Made by a program: the position numbers and the translations under genes | Part shown: positions 36,660 through 47,157 of the stretch, piece after piece | Layout of the letters: each line of letters opens with the position of its first letter | Position numbering within the stretch: position 1 is the stretch's first letter | Notes under the pieces: generated by a model | Database searches by the model: none | What the model was told of the DNA's origin: nothing | What the model saw: the letters and a program-made list of their open reading frames with translations, nothing else | Assembly: GCA_017654935.2 (NCBI GenBank) | Contig: CM065698.1 | Location: 33,015,619-33,079,618 of the forward strand | Direction of reading: 5' to 3' | DNA: 64,000 nucleotides | From: Phymorhynchus buccinoides | Taxonomy: Eukaryota > Mollusca > Gastropoda > Neogastropoda > Raphitomidae

Positions 36660-36860
36660 CTTGTCCAGTGTCTTGCGCAGGGCGTTCTTGTCCTTCTCGA
36701 GGCGCACAGTGGACCTCTCCACCTCCCTCTTCTCGTTCTCCATGGAGTTGAGGGTGCGCGACAGGGAGGACACCCTCTCCACCAGGGCCTGCTTCTCGGA
36801 CTGGGTCTTCTGCACGCGCTGGCTCAGCTCCTGCTCAGACTCCTGCCTCTGCACCAGCAG
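36660..36860 (-). CDS. CROCC: rootletin exon L
   Basis: 201 bp, 67 codons, phase 0 to phase 0: LLVQRQESEQELSQRVQKTQ ... MENEKREVERSTVRLEKDKN ... LRKTLDK. EKREVERSxxRLEKD is a signature of the rootletin C-terminal coil. The acceptor is ctcttccccag and the donor gtcagttatg. Both edges have copies: acceptor side at 37338-37369 and 37608-37639, donor side at 36600-36621. Confidence 0.94.
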
Positions 36861-36889
36861 CTGGGGAAGAGGAAAATAACGCGGTAACG

Positions 36890-37312
36890 GTAAAGATGCG
36901 CCCCCCCTCCTCCATTTCTCGGAGGTGTCTCTGTGAAATTCTTGCCTTTCTTACCTGCAGATTGAGTACTTCATCCTCTATCGTTTGCTATATTTAACAC
37001 TAATTTTTTTTTTACATTTTGAAACACATGCGATTCAATAATAGTGAAGATAAAGGCAAGAAAGGAAAAACGCAATGAACAACTTTGACAAATGCTCCAC
37101 TGCTGTTTAACGTGTACTAAGTACATGGGCACACGGGTCCTATTAGTTAATCCTTTATCATGACCGATTAATTATTCCATGTTCAGAAACCGTTAATAAA
37201 ATACAGCTTAAAGTTTGAGTAAAAAGGCAAGTGTGAAAATCAGGTTCGAGCTGAGAAATGTTTACTTGGGGGGGGGCGAACTTGACCGTTACCACTGTGC
37301 CACTCTAGGAGA
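36890..37312 (-). mobile_element. degenerate SINE-related sequence (family I)
   Basis: GTTTAACGTGTACTAAGTAC and ATGGGCACACGGGTCC (37108-37140), then a tRNA-head remnant CCACTGTGCCACTCTAG at 37291-37308. The left part resembles the arm of the 519-903 inverted repeat (GGTAAAGATGCGCCCCCC). Confidence 0.55.
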
Positions 37313-37330
37313 TACACAGTGTGTAAAACT

Positions 37331-37650
37331 GGCTATCTCCTGCTCCGACTCCTGCCTCTGCACCAGCAGCTGGGGAGAGGGAAATAACGCATTGTAGGAG
37401 ATACACAGCAGGGCTCCCAGGGACCCCCATTTGGGGGTCTATGAAGTACTAGAATTCTAAGGGACCCCCTAAATGAATGTGCAGGGGGTCCCAGGGATGC
37501 ACTATAAAAAATCTTTTTAGCATTCACAATGTCATTGGGACCCTCTATCCCTCCTCTAGGACCCTCTATACTGTAAATGAAGGAGTCCCTGGGCAAAACT
37601 GGCTATCTCCTGCTCTGACTCTTGCCTCTGCCCCAGCAGCTGGGGAGAAA
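37331..37650 (-). repeat. two partial copies of the exon L acceptor side
   Basis: 37338-37369 and 37608-37639 repeat the ctccccag acceptor and the first ~32 bp of exon L (LLVQRQESEQE-like, degraded). They flank one copy of the GGGACCCCC repeat. Confidence 0.8.
37408..37596. repeat. GGGACCCCC-type repeat, copy 1, intron K-L
   Basis: GGGCTCCCAGGGACCCCCAT ... GTGCAGGGGGTCCCAGGGAT ... GGACCCTCTATACTGTAA ... GGAGTCCCTGGG. A ~185-bp unit with near-palindromic GGGACC blocks. Confidence 0.85.
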
Positions 37651-37930
37651 TAATGCATTTCTCTGCACATTGTCGATGGCTATGAACGAACAGCTATGAA
37701 CAGAAAAGCAATAGATTTTGTAGAAATTATCTATATGTATGCAAGGTCTGTTCTCTCCAACTTTTAGCTATGACTGACAAAGAAAAAATGTTTTAAGAAC
37801 TAACACTTCATGACATTCTGTGAGAAAAAAGAAATTGACAAAAGTGTTAAATAATCGAGATGTGCATGTTTACTATAGTTACCCCAAGACTTTCAAAGCC
37901 TTCAGCAGCTATACATATAAACATGTCACA

Positions 37931-38113
37931 GGGCTCCCAGGGACCCCCATTTGGGGGTCTATGAAGCATTAAAATTCTACTGGACCCTCTAAAAGAATGT
38001 GCAGGGGGTCCCAGGGATGCACTAGAAAAATTATTTTTAGCATTCGCTATGCCACTGGGACCCTCTATCCCGCCTCTAGGACCCTCTATACTGTAAGTGA
38101 AGGAGTCCCTGGG
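37931..38113. repeat. GGGACCCCC-type repeat, copy 2, intron K-L
   Basis: Same order of blocks as the copy at 37408 with about 10% visible differences. Confidence 0.85.
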
Positions 38114-38195
38114 ACCTCTTGTTTTGCAGGACGATTGGGAGCCCCTCATGAACACACACACACATACACACAGTGTCGTTGTATAATCCACTCAC

Positions 38196-38325
38196 ATTAT
38201 TGAGCTGGCGTATCTGTCCCTCCAGCTCGGCACAGCGCACCTCAGACTCTGACACCTCATTCTGCATGGTCTGCAGTCGCTCCAACAGAGTGTGGTTCTG
38301 CTTCTTCGCTTCATTCAGGCCTTGC
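38196..38325 (-). CDS. CROCC: rootletin exon K
   Basis: 130 bp: one base completes Met, then 43 codons, phase 0 out (QGLNEAKKQNHTLLERLQTM ... CAELEGQIRQLNN). The acceptor is ctgttttttag and the donor gtgagtggat. It is coiled coil, continuous with exon J as RLDVAM-QGLNEAKK. Confidence 0.9.
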
Positions 38326-39136
38326 CTAAAAAACAGAAATAGGTAGATACAACAAACAAACAACTACACGACAGGTGCAAAGTGACGTTGTTTTATTCAC
38401 GAGACAAAACAAAACTACTGGATATTTCGGCGAATGCGCCTTTATCAACACAGACAAATAAGGAAACAGCAAACAGCAAATATAGCAAAAGGAGGCAACA
38501 AAAGGAGCAAAAAACCAACAAGATCAAAATAAAAAAAACAATACTTCCCCTCTACAGTCCAATGCGTAAATGATGGAAGAAATAGGTAGAGTGAAAGATA
38601 GAGAGCTAGATAGAAATTAGACTAACATAAAGAACAAACAATAAGTGAAAATAACTGTCACTTCATTTATTAAAAAGCAAATATTTTGAACTGTAAACTG
38701 CTCTTCCTCGGTGCAAGCCTCCAAAACGAAAGATAGATAGAGGACAGACAGACAGAGACATCTCGACAGATAGTTATGAAAACATCCCAGTTTGATGTTG
38801 AGCACTGTTCCATTAGCCTAAAGGACTAAAATTTAGTGCAAAAGACCTTTCTTTCATAAAACTTTTGTGTCAAAATGTCCGAGTTTGTGAACATAGATAA
38901 GTAGATAAGTCCCTCCCTCTCTCACTACCCCCAACTAAGAATATCACGCGCTAAGCCCCTACTGCTTTGACTGCCCCCTGGCGGTAAAATCAGCGTCCTA
39001 AGTTGACCATTACTGCAGAGAGAAAGTCGAGATAACATTTAATTACAGATAGAATAGCATGCTCATAAATAACTACAGATAGCTGAAGACAGAAAAGCAT
39101 GCTTACAGATGACCATGGATAGAACAAGATGCTTAC

Positions 39137-39276
39137 ATAGCCACATCGAGTCGTTCTTTGAGCACGCATCGGTCCTGTTCGCTGTTCTTGAGAGCCCTCT
39201 GGGAGTGAGACACCCTCTCTTCCAGTTCATGGATCATGGCAGTGCTGTCTGACAGCGACATGTTGAGGGCCTGGAC
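39137..39276 (-). CDS. CROCC: rootletin exon J
   Basis: 140 bp: 46 codons plus AT (phase 0 in, phase 2 out): VQALNMSLSDSTAMIHELEE ... EQDRCVLKERLDVA(M). It parallels the HDRQVLQERLDAAR block. The acceptor is tgtattatcag and the donor gtaagcatct. Copies of its acceptor half lie upstream at 39344-39396, 39879-39940 and 40011-40080. Confidence 0.9.
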
Positions 39277-39343
39277 CTGATAATACAACAATATGTAGGA
39301 AATATATTAGGACATATTGCAGCACATCATAATACATGAGTGA

Positions 39344-40080
39344 GAACACCCTCTCATTCCTGTTCATGGATCATAGCAGTGTTAAGGGCCTGGACCTGAT
39401 AATAAAACAATTATCAAGGAAATATATTACATACTGCAGCACATCAAAGGAAGAAAGGTGGCAGAGTGATTAAGACGTTCGCCTGCCAAATGTAATGCAT
39501 GACTGCAGCGTGAGTGACCCGGGTTCGAATCCCAGCCTCGCCCTTTCTTTCTGGTTTGACAGGAAAATCGAACTGAACGTCCAGTCCTTCGAATGGGGAC
39601 TTAAAGCTAGTCTGACATGTGCGCTTTACACACATAAAAATCCCACGGCAGTTGAAAGTCGGTAAGAGCAGGGAGAAATCCTGCTGCCTAGTATGGCCAA
39701 ATTGATAGCTAGGTTTTCCAAGTGTGCCCCCCCCCCCCCCCCCCCCCATTTAAAAATAATAAATTGGGTAGGCGCTGTACTTGTGGCGACGCGCTCTCCA
39801 GGGGAGAGCAGCCTGAATTTCACAGAGATAAGTCTGTGACTAGAATATACCAAATACATCATAATACATGATCAGTGAGACACCCTCTCATTCCAGTTCA
39901 TGGATCATAGCAGTGTTGTCATGTTGAGGGCCTGGACCTGATAATATAAAAATATATTAGGACACATTGCAGCACATCATCACACATTTCATAACAACAC
40001 ACGATGAAAGAGACACCCTCTCCTCCAGGTCACGAATCATGGCTGTGCTGTCTGATTGTGACATGTTGAGGCCCTGAACC
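39344..40080 (-). repeat. three partial copies of the exon J acceptor side
   Basis: At 39344-39396, 39879-39940 and 40011-40080. Each keeps the TTATCAG-like or TATAACCAG acceptor and 50-70 bp of exon J plus ~80 bp of adjacent intron (AATATATTA, GCAGCACATCA). A tRNA-SINE is inserted between the first two. Confidence 0.82.
39456..39845 (+). mobile_element. tRNA-derived SINE (family H), intron I-J
   Basis: Head GTGGCAGAGTGATTAAGACG with B box GGTTCGAATCC at 39522-39532. The body has CGAACTGAACGTCCAGTCCT, a 27-base C run and CTCCAGGGGAGAGCAGCCTG. It is inserted among exon J fragment copies. Confidence 0.87.
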
Positions 40081-40257
40081 TGGTTATAAAGCAATACATG
40101 TCAGAACTCATTACAACACACAGAGAATGCATGCGTTCACATGCATACACACACTTACACACACACACAGAGACAGACAGAGCATGCACACACACATACA
40201 TAGAATCAGCATGAACGAAATGCCAACATGCATGCACAGACACACATCATACAGTCT

Positions 40258-40750
40258 ATATGACGATGATGAAGATGATAATAATGACGATTATGACACC
40301 TTGTCTAGACATGTGGCCCTCCTCCTCAGTCTTGGCCAGAGAGCTGTGATAACAATGATGACGATGGTAATGATAATAATGACGATGATGAAGACGATGA
40401 CACCTTGTCTAGACATGTGGCCCTTCCTCCTCAGTCTTGGCCAGAGAGCTGTGATAATAATGATGATGATGATGATACTGAAGATGACGATGATACTGAA
40501 GATGACGATGATACTGATGATGGTAATGATAATGATGATGATGATAATGACGATGATGATGGGAATGATACTGATGATAATAATGAAGATGACAATGATG
40601 CTATTCTGTCCTTAAACATGTGGCCCTTCCTCCTCAGTCTTGGCCAGAGAGCTGTGATAATAATGATGATGACGATGATACTGATAATGGTAATGGAAGA
40701 TAATGATGATGATACTGATGATAATGATGATGACAATGACAATGATGCCC
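40258..40750. repeat. (GAT)n/(GAC)n/(AAT)n expanded spacers, intron I-J
   Basis: Interrupted trinucleotide repeats between copies of the exon I donor end. They give Asp-rich or Met-rich spurious frames. Confidence 0.92.
40300..40656 (-). repeat. three partial copies of the exon I donor side
   Basis: Copies at 40300-40350, 40404-40454 and 40606-40656 repeat the CTCTGGCCAAGACTGAGGAG end of exon I. The first two keep GACAAG/gtgtcatc donors; the third has lost its GT. They are separated by expanded (GAT)n/(GAC)n tracts. Confidence 0.85.
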
Positions 40751-40753
40751 TAC

Positions 40754-40894
40754 CTTGTCCTTAGACATGTGCCCCTCCTCCTCAGTCTTGGCCAGAGTGC
40801 TGTGCAGCCTTTCGATGGTGACCTGCAAGGATTGTGCCTTGGATTCCAAATCCTGGATCTGCTTGGTCAGAGTCTCCACCCGGTCTTGCAGGAC
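40754..40894 (-). CDS. CROCC: rootletin exon I
   Basis: 141 bp, 47 codons, phase 0 to phase 0 (VLQDRVETLTKQIQDLESKA ... SLQVTIERLHSTLAKTEEE ... SKDK). It matches the LQLTVERLNGALAK block of the family. The acceptor is cgtttttcag and the donor gtagggcatc. Three copies of its last ~50 bp, two with an intact GT, lie downstream among (GAT)n repeats. Confidence 0.92.
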
Positions 40895-40924
40895 CTGAAA
40901 AACGATCAAATAAGAATAATAGTA

Positions 40925-41114
40925 CAGTCAAACCTCTATTATAAGACTCTCCGTTAAAAGACCTCCTCTCATTTTAGATTGAGTTTTTGGAAACGGATTA
41001 ATGTAGTTTACTATATTTATCTTATGTATAAAACTGACCTCTGTTATAAGACCCTACCAATTTAAGACCCATTTTCTTTTATGTTCTGGAAGCCTTAAAA
41101 TAGAGGTTTGACTG
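40925..41114. mobile_element. family F MITE, 190 bp, intron H-I
   Basis: CAGTCAAACCTCTATTATAA to TAGAGGTTTGACTG, TA on each side (40923-40924, 41115-41116). Internal AAGACC-type direct repeats. Confidence 0.9.
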
Positions 41115-41116
41115 TA

Positions 41117-41238
41117 CCATATTTTTAAGACTATAAGGCGCGCACCCCCCCACCCCCCCCCAATTTGGCACAAAACTCAGATTTTGTTCTTATATTTTCA
41201 TGCTATATTATCAGTCATATGATAAGATGCAGGGGTGT
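41117..41238. mobile_element. family E MITE, truncated, joined to the 190-bp element
   Basis: Begins CCATATTTTTAAGACTATAA, sharing the TA of the preceding element. The rest runs in the reverse internal order (GCGCGCACCCC ... TATGATAAGATGCAGGGG). Confidence 0.8.
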
Positions 41239-41291
41239 GCAGTCAATGGTTTCAAAGTAGAGCCACTGGCTCTTATTCTGTATATGTTGTT

Positions 41292-41560
41292 GTTGTTGTT
41301 GTTGTCATACCCTGGCTAAAAGACTCCAAGGATCATCCCAACAGCCGAAACACTTGAACACTATGGCGCAAATGCACCAGCTAGGATTGAGAACATTACG
41401 TGTGTGACCGACTTCGGAAGGTTTTGGATACTGATGATGCTATGCTAGGAGCTTGTCATGGCTAAAGACAATCCCCGCACAACTATGCAGAGCATAACGA
41501 CATGTTGATGTAGCCTTGGTGTTCTGGCCTATGTCAATTGGTCTGACAAGACCTTAAAGA
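41292..41560 (+). repeat. family J repeat, intron H-I
   Basis: TTGTTGTCATACCCTGGCTA ... GAGCTTGTCATGGCTAAAGA ... CCTTGGTGTTCTGGCCTATG. Confidence 0.78.
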
Positions 41561-42474
41561 CCCCCTAGGTCACGTGTCAAAATCACGGGTTTCACATGTT
41601 TTCCGTCTTATAGCTGGTAAGAAATCTTGCTTTGACCAGGTTTGACTCCCATACAAATGTCCCCAAATTCAAAACATCATTTCAAAGAGCAGCCTCAATT
41701 TGAAAATGGGGACATTTGTATGTGGGTCACAGCTACCTAGAAAAAACACCCAAGGGACTTAATCGTGGTGCGTCAGTGTATCCTTAAGCCAAGGCGAATT
41801 CTGTAAATGGATTTTACAGTCTGCAGTGTGCACTGACCTGTCCTTGCATCGGGCAGAAGTGATCGGCCATCGGATGTTCAAACGCCAAGTCAGACGGGTT
41901 CATGATTCCAGTGTTCTACAGTCAGAATTTCTTTTGCTTTTCGTATTTTTTAGAATATAGTCTGCAGCCAGAATAGAGGATTAACCCCTTCCCTGCCTGG
42001 TCCTGTGTTTACCAAGGGATGGATGATGTCACTGATGATGTCACAACCTCCGATGTCATAGCCCTGGAGTGATGGTCTCTGGCCCAGGCAAGTCAGGAAA
42101 GATATCTCTAGACCATTTTCTCAGATTGACTCTTAACAGGTCTCTTTTAAATTTTATATTAAGAAAATCGATAATTTCTCAGTTTCCCACTGGCAGTGAT
42201 GGGGTTAAGCCAGCACACGGATGTGTTTAATAATCGTTAAGCAGAATTTCGTCATTACTGCATATTGAACACATAAACCTCCTTCGTTTTCTATATTTAA
42301 ATTTAATCTTCATCCGCTTAAACAACTAAAAATACGCATTTGCTAACAGTAGAATATAAAGGCGCGATTGAAAAACCCCGCAATGAACCAAGACGTTGAA
42401 GGGGTGTTAAATCTGTATCTTAGCCAATAAGTTTTAGAGAGAAGAAAATCACCAGTTGTCTGTTATTGCTCCAC
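41561..42474. other. intron H-I interior, nothing recognised
   Basis: Unique sequence. AAATGGGGACATTTGTATG at 41704 and CATACAAATGTCCCC at 41651 form a weak inverted pair, possibly an old foldback element. Confidence 0.45.
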
Positions 42475-42790
42475 ACCCCCTGTAGGGATACCGGGGGGGG
42501 TCTTTTTGTACAAATAGTTCCCCCACCTTCTGGAAGTTCTGTGCTTGTAACTTCCTCTAATTTGTCACTCTCTTTCACTCTGCCTTTTCCCTTTGCTTAC
42601 TGTCATCTGTTATCATTCTATCTTACTGGTCCATTCTCCTGCCTTTTTTCCTATAAATTCTTACAAAGATTTCTTCAGCCGAAGTCGGACATGCTGGGCC
42701 TATTTTTCAGTTAGGCGCATAACGGCAGCATGACGCATCTACGCTCATGTGACAGGAAACTGTCTGAGCGAACAAAGAAGAAGAAGAAGC
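42475..42790 (+). mobile_element. family C repeat, variant 3' end, intron H-I
   Basis: CCCCCTGTAGGGATACCGGG to GAACAAAGAAGAAGAAGAAG; the second half contains GCAGCATGACGCATCTACGC. Confidence 0.82.
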
Positions 42791-43180
42791 TCCACAAGCC
42801 AGAGACTACTTTGAACACAGCAGGCAGAAAACAGAGTGTGGTTCTTCATAACACATCACAGTCACACCCCTACACACACTGTGACTGGAGATAGACTGAG
42901 GGAGGCTCTTGATCTTACTTGTTCTATGCACACGACTCGCTCTGCATTATTCATTATCCAGGGGTCATGTGAAGCCTTGCCTTGAGCACAGACTCTCATC
43001 TTGTCATTGATTTTTTGGCGTACATAGTTGTGACATGCCCCTACATGTTTATAAAAACCAGATGATTATCTAGTCTATCGATTATACCAGTACAAATAAA
43101 AATAACAAGCAGAGAAGCTGCCATCTTCTTTTCCTTCTCTTTCCAGCCCCCTCCTCTTCTTTCTTGTTGCATGTTTTCGA

Positions 43181-43502
43181 CTTCTTCTTCTTCTGCGTTC
43201 CCAGGCCATATGGCCATAATGGGTAAGGTACGTATGTGTCCGGTTTTCAGTTTCCACTGGTCTCCCCGCTGCGTACAGCCGACACATTCCGATTTTGGAG
43301 GAGCTCAAAGGAGAAAAATTATTTGGAAGATTTTAATTAAAAAAAAGGAATGGGCCAATAAGTCAGAAAGATAGATGATAGAAAGCAAAGGGAAAAGGCA
43401 GAGTCACAGAAAGTGGCAGATTAGAGGAAGTTACAAGCACAGAACTTCCAGAATGTGAGAGAACTATTCTTATGAAAGACCCCCCCGGTATCCCCACGGG
43501 GA
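43181..43502 (-). mobile_element. family C repeat, full length, intron H-I
   Basis: CTTCTTCTTCTTCTGCGTTC to CCGGTATCCCCACGGGG in reverse orientation, only ~390 bp from the previous copy and inverted to it. Confidence 0.82.
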
Positions 43503-43630
43503 CACATTTTCAACAGATAATATAACAGAAAAGCAGAGAAAAGTTTTAACACCATTTTTTTCTTTTTACAGCAGGAGAAGACATTTCTTGTGTTTTCTTT
43601 TTTTCAGTACCGCTTTTTCTTTTCACCTAA

Positions 43631-43820
43631 GGCCGGGTTCACATTAGATGTGTAAGTTCCATACGGAAACCCTAAATAAGTGGAAGAAAGAAGGATAAAA
43701 GTTTACGCATACAGGGGAAATTTGGACACGTGCGCACATCTTTTCCCTTCTTTGTTTCACTTATTTATGGATTGCACATGGGTTTCCGCACGGAATATCC
43801 GCTTATGTGTGTACACGGCC
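43631..43820. mobile_element. 190-bp foldback MITE, GGCCGGGTTCACA ends
   Basis: Ends GGCCGGGTTCACATTAGA and GTGTGTACACGGCC; the arms also pair over CATACGGAAACC/GGTTTCCGCACGG and AATAAGTGGAAGAAAGAAGG/CCTTCTTTGTTTCACTTATT. TAA on both sides (43628-43630, 43821-43823), suggestive of a PIF/Harbinger-type 3-bp target. Confidence 0.85.
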
Positions 43821-45081
43821 TAAGACTAACAGAAGAAATGAGGGGGGAAAAAAAGAAGAGACACACAGAGTAGAGAAGGGCAAAAGAAAGTAGAATGCAA
43901 TATTAATGAGACAGCAACACAGTTACTACTGTAGCAGAGCTCCAATCAATAGTCTGATGAACAGGAGGCTAAGACTTCCACCCCTCTCTACTCAAACCTC
44001 CCTAGTATTCATTAGTAGGAAACAAAGGTAGCAGTGCTAGGCATTGGGTTAGGAGAGGAAATAAAGCAGATAATTTGGTGTATTTAATCAATATGCTTTG
44101 CTCGATGGAAATCTGTTTAACGTCCTCCGGTCTGGAACAGACACATATGGGACATTAGTAGACATAAAGATGGTGGGAACGATCCTGGAGGCAATGTCCG
44201 GAGGCAGTGCAACACCAGGAAAGTCCCAAATTTTTAACAATACAGGTGTATAGTCTGAATAAAAAGCTTTACTAGAAACTACCTGCTGTATTTTATATCC
44301 TAATTCAGTACACAGTGCCCTTAATTTATCTTCTCTTCTATGTCTCTTCAAGCAACATCTAAAACTCAAAACTATATACAAGGGTGCATGCAGCGAATAA
44401 ACAGGCATGGTAGTGGGGGCAAAGTGAGTTTCACGGAAGAATATCCAACCGATTCTGCATTTCATTTGAAAGATGTCGACTCAAACTAAAATGATGAAGT
44501 TGGGTGTCAAAATGAAGAAGAAGAAGAAAAATAAGCACTAGGATCACAAATCTGGAAACGTGTGGCGTGAGCTAGGCCGCGCACGACTGCCAACTTCGGC
44601 GGGAAGTTGCTTGTTCAGTCATTCACATCCGGTTCCGCGAAGCGATTGCATAGGTTTTAACGCACGTAATTTTTAGGCACCCGGGCAAATTTTTACCCCG
44701 GCATTTTTCTTTTCTTTTCGGGGGGGGGGGGGGGGGGGGGGGGGTCTACCATGCCTGATAAAGCATTCGCCTGAACTTTCCACCATAACCCTTGCTAAAA
44801 TGGTCAATTTAAGAGCAAAAAGAGCATGAGAAGAGCCCTATCTTCAGGCAGACCACTGCCTGAACCTGCATCAAATTGCCTGAATTCAGGCTTCAGGCAG
44901 ACCCACATGCACCCCTGTATATATTTGCTCTACTTTCCCCCAAAAATCAACATCTACGCACAACTCCAAAGTTCCTGCAGTATTTTGTACTCTGAATGTA
45001 CAATGTCTCTTTTGCTTGCATTACATCCACCTTATCTATTTTTGTGTGCTTGATGATGATCCCTGGCTGACATTTGACCCG
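43821..45081. other. intron H-I interior, only listed repeats
   Basis: Apart from the family D copy there is a G run at 44720-44744 and (GAA)n at 44512-44530. No coding signal. Confidence 0.5.
44112..44255 (+). mobile_element. family D repeat, intron H-I
   Basis: GTTTAACGTCCTCCGGTCTG ... CAATGTCCGGAGGCAGTGCA ... TTTTAACAATACAGGTGTA. Confidence 0.8.
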
Positions 45082-45288
45082 TAACCCTTTCACTGCCAAT
45101 GTCGCATTTTTGCACTACAAAGGTTTAACACCCATGTCACTAAAAGGCATCATATCAGGGCCTGTTATCCAAAGATCCTATTTTTTTAAATTTTGGGAGG
45201 TATGGATAAGCCTAATGTTATACATGTCACAGAGGAATTCCCAATATTGCAGATACTTTTTTATCTCTACCCAGTTAAGTTTAATGGG
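45082..45288. mobile_element. family B MITE, truncated copy
   Basis: Has the TAACCCTTTCACTGCCA end and the internal landmarks but stops after GTTAAGTTTAATGG; the other inverted end is missing. Confidence 0.85.
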
Positions 45289-45389
45289 GCAGAAGGAGAC
45301 CCTTAACTCACCAGTGACTGACTCCATCACTCCTGAGTAACTCCTGACTGACATTTGACCCTTAACTCACCTGTAACTTGCTTCCCGTG

Positions 45390-45588
45390 ATTCAAACTGA
45401 CCCAGTAACCCCTGACTGACCCCAGTGACCCTTGACTGACCCCAATGACCCCTGACTGACCCAGTGACCCTTGACTGACCCTGTGATCCCTGACTGACCC
45501 CAATGACCCCTGACTGACCCAGTGACCCCTGACCGACACCAGTGACCCGTGACCGACCCCAGTGACCCCTGACTGACCCGTGACCTAC
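45390..45588 (-). repeat. minisatellite abutting the exon H donor
   Basis: Irregular ~20-23-bp units (plus strand: CCAGTGACCCCTGACTGAC variants) run to the donor of exon H; the intron begins gtaggtcacgggtcag, itself part of the repeat. Confidence 0.85.
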
Positions 45589-45768
45589 CTGGTTCTCAGT
45601 TTCCTTGTCGGTCATGGCCAGCCTCAGCCTCTGCAGCTCTCCGTCCAGTGAGCGTCTGGCCAGCTCCAGCTTGGTGCATCGGGTTTCCGCGTCGTCCAGA
45701 GCCTGTCGCAGGTTCTTCTTGTCCTCCTCCAGCCTGCCCTCAGAGCTGCGCAGCTTGGACATCTTCTC
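45589..45768 (-). CDS. CROCC: rootletin exon H
   Basis: 180 bp, 60 codons, phase 0 to phase 0: EKMSKLRSSEGRLEEDKKNL ... LELARRSLDGELQRLRLAMT ... ENQ. RRSLDGELQRLRL is nearly identical to the vertebrate segment. The acceptor is tgtgtggtccag and the donor gtaggtcacg. Its donor-side intron is a (GGGTCA-rich) minisatellite at 45390-45588. Confidence 0.93.
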
Positions 45769-46261
45769 CTGGACCACACATACATAGCTATCTCGTCAGA
45801 TAACTCATTCAACACTGGCCGATTGCTTCCCTTCACAACCGTTCAACACGAGAGTACGCTATAGCGAACATAGTGTTTAAACATTCACACTTCACAACTC
45901 AGCGAAGCCATGCAACCCAAACTGGCATAAAAGTGTTCCTCTACAGTCCCTTAATAGTTTTCAACCAATGAAATCACTTCTAGTCTATTTTTAGGACGGC
46001 AATGAATGAAAACGAGTCACTACCCCTCTCTTCGTCTTCTTTGTCATGCTTTTTCTTAAATCTGCTAATAATAAAAATTTTACTTTGGAATTATAACATA
46101 TGCTAGCTTTTATTATTATAAACAATACCGCAAATTTTCAAAACTGTGTGGTTAAGCATTATTTTTTAAATAATTTTTATGTAATGATGCAAACCTGCCT
46201 AGTGTTGAATGTTTGCGCGAAACATGTACGCTATAGCGTACATTACTGTTGAAAGAATTCG

Positions 46262-46452
46262 TGGCGGTGCCATAGCCGATGAGGTTTAACCGAGGCGTGG
46301 TCACCGCTACAGCTATCTGTATTTAAATCGGGACTTTACTGGTTTCGTACTGCCTCCGGGCATTGCCTCCAGTATTGTTCCCACCATATTTGTATTTACA
46401 AATGTCCCATATGTGTCTGATTCAGACCAAGAGGACGTAAAACACCATTTTC
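46262..46452 (-). mobile_element. family D repeat, long form, intron G-H
   Basis: Reverse orientation, GTGGCGGTGCCATAGCCGAT ... ACCAAGAGGACGTAAAACAC, nearly identical to the 12287 copy. Confidence 0.82.
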
Positions 46453-46518
46453 GCGTTACTGTTGAGAGAGGTTTCCACTGTATTTTCAAAGGCACAACAC
46501 TCCTTTCAGAAACATCCA

Positions 46519-47157
46519 ATTTTGCAACAATCCCAGGCCATAGCCCCACAACACCCACCTCCATTTGGCGTTTCTAATTTTGCAACAATCCCAGGCCATA
46601 GCCCCACAACACCCACCTCCATGTGGCGTTTCTAATTTTGCAACAATCCCAGGCCATAGCCCCACAACACCCACCCCCATGTGGCGTTTCTAATTTTGCA
46701 ACAATCCCAGGCCATAGCCCCACAACACCCACCCCCATGTGGCGTTTCTAATTTTGCAACAATCCCAGGCCATAGCCCCACAACACCCACCTCCATTTGG
46801 CGTTTCTAATGTTGCAACAATCCCAGGCCATAGCCCCACAACAACCACCTCCATTTGGCGTTTCTAATTTTGCAACAATCCCAGGCCATAGCCCCACAAC
46901 ACCCACCTCCATTTGGCGTTTCTAATTTTGCAACAATCCCAGGCCATAGCCCCACAACACCCACCTCCATTTGGCGTTTCTAATTTTGCAACAATCCCAG
47001 GCCATAGCCCCACAACACCCACCTCCATGTGGCGTTTCTAATTTTGCAACAATCCCAGGCCATAGCCCCACAACACCCACCTTCATTTGGCGTTTCTAAT
47101 GTTGCAACAATCCCAGGCCATAGCCCCACAACACCCACCTCCATCTGGCGTTTCTCC
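46519..47157 (-). repeat. 58-bp minisatellite made of the exon G donor, 11 copies
   Basis: The anchor GCCCCAC recurs at 46543, 46601, 46659, 46717, 46775, 46833, 46891, 46949, 47007, 47065 and 47123, exactly 58 bp apart. Each unit contains the end of exon G (CGCCAxATGGAG) followed by gtgggtgttgtgg. The copy at 47123 is the real exon junction. Confidence 0.95.

Noticed and set aside
39456..39540. Possible functional tRNA gene
   Set aside because: A and B boxes are present, but no complete cloverleaf with a paired acceptor stem was found and a 300-bp SINE body follows.
46519..47157. CRISPR-like array of regular repeats
   Set aside because: The repeats are contiguous with no unique spacers and are exon-derived in a eukaryotic gene; same reasoning for 33269-33640.
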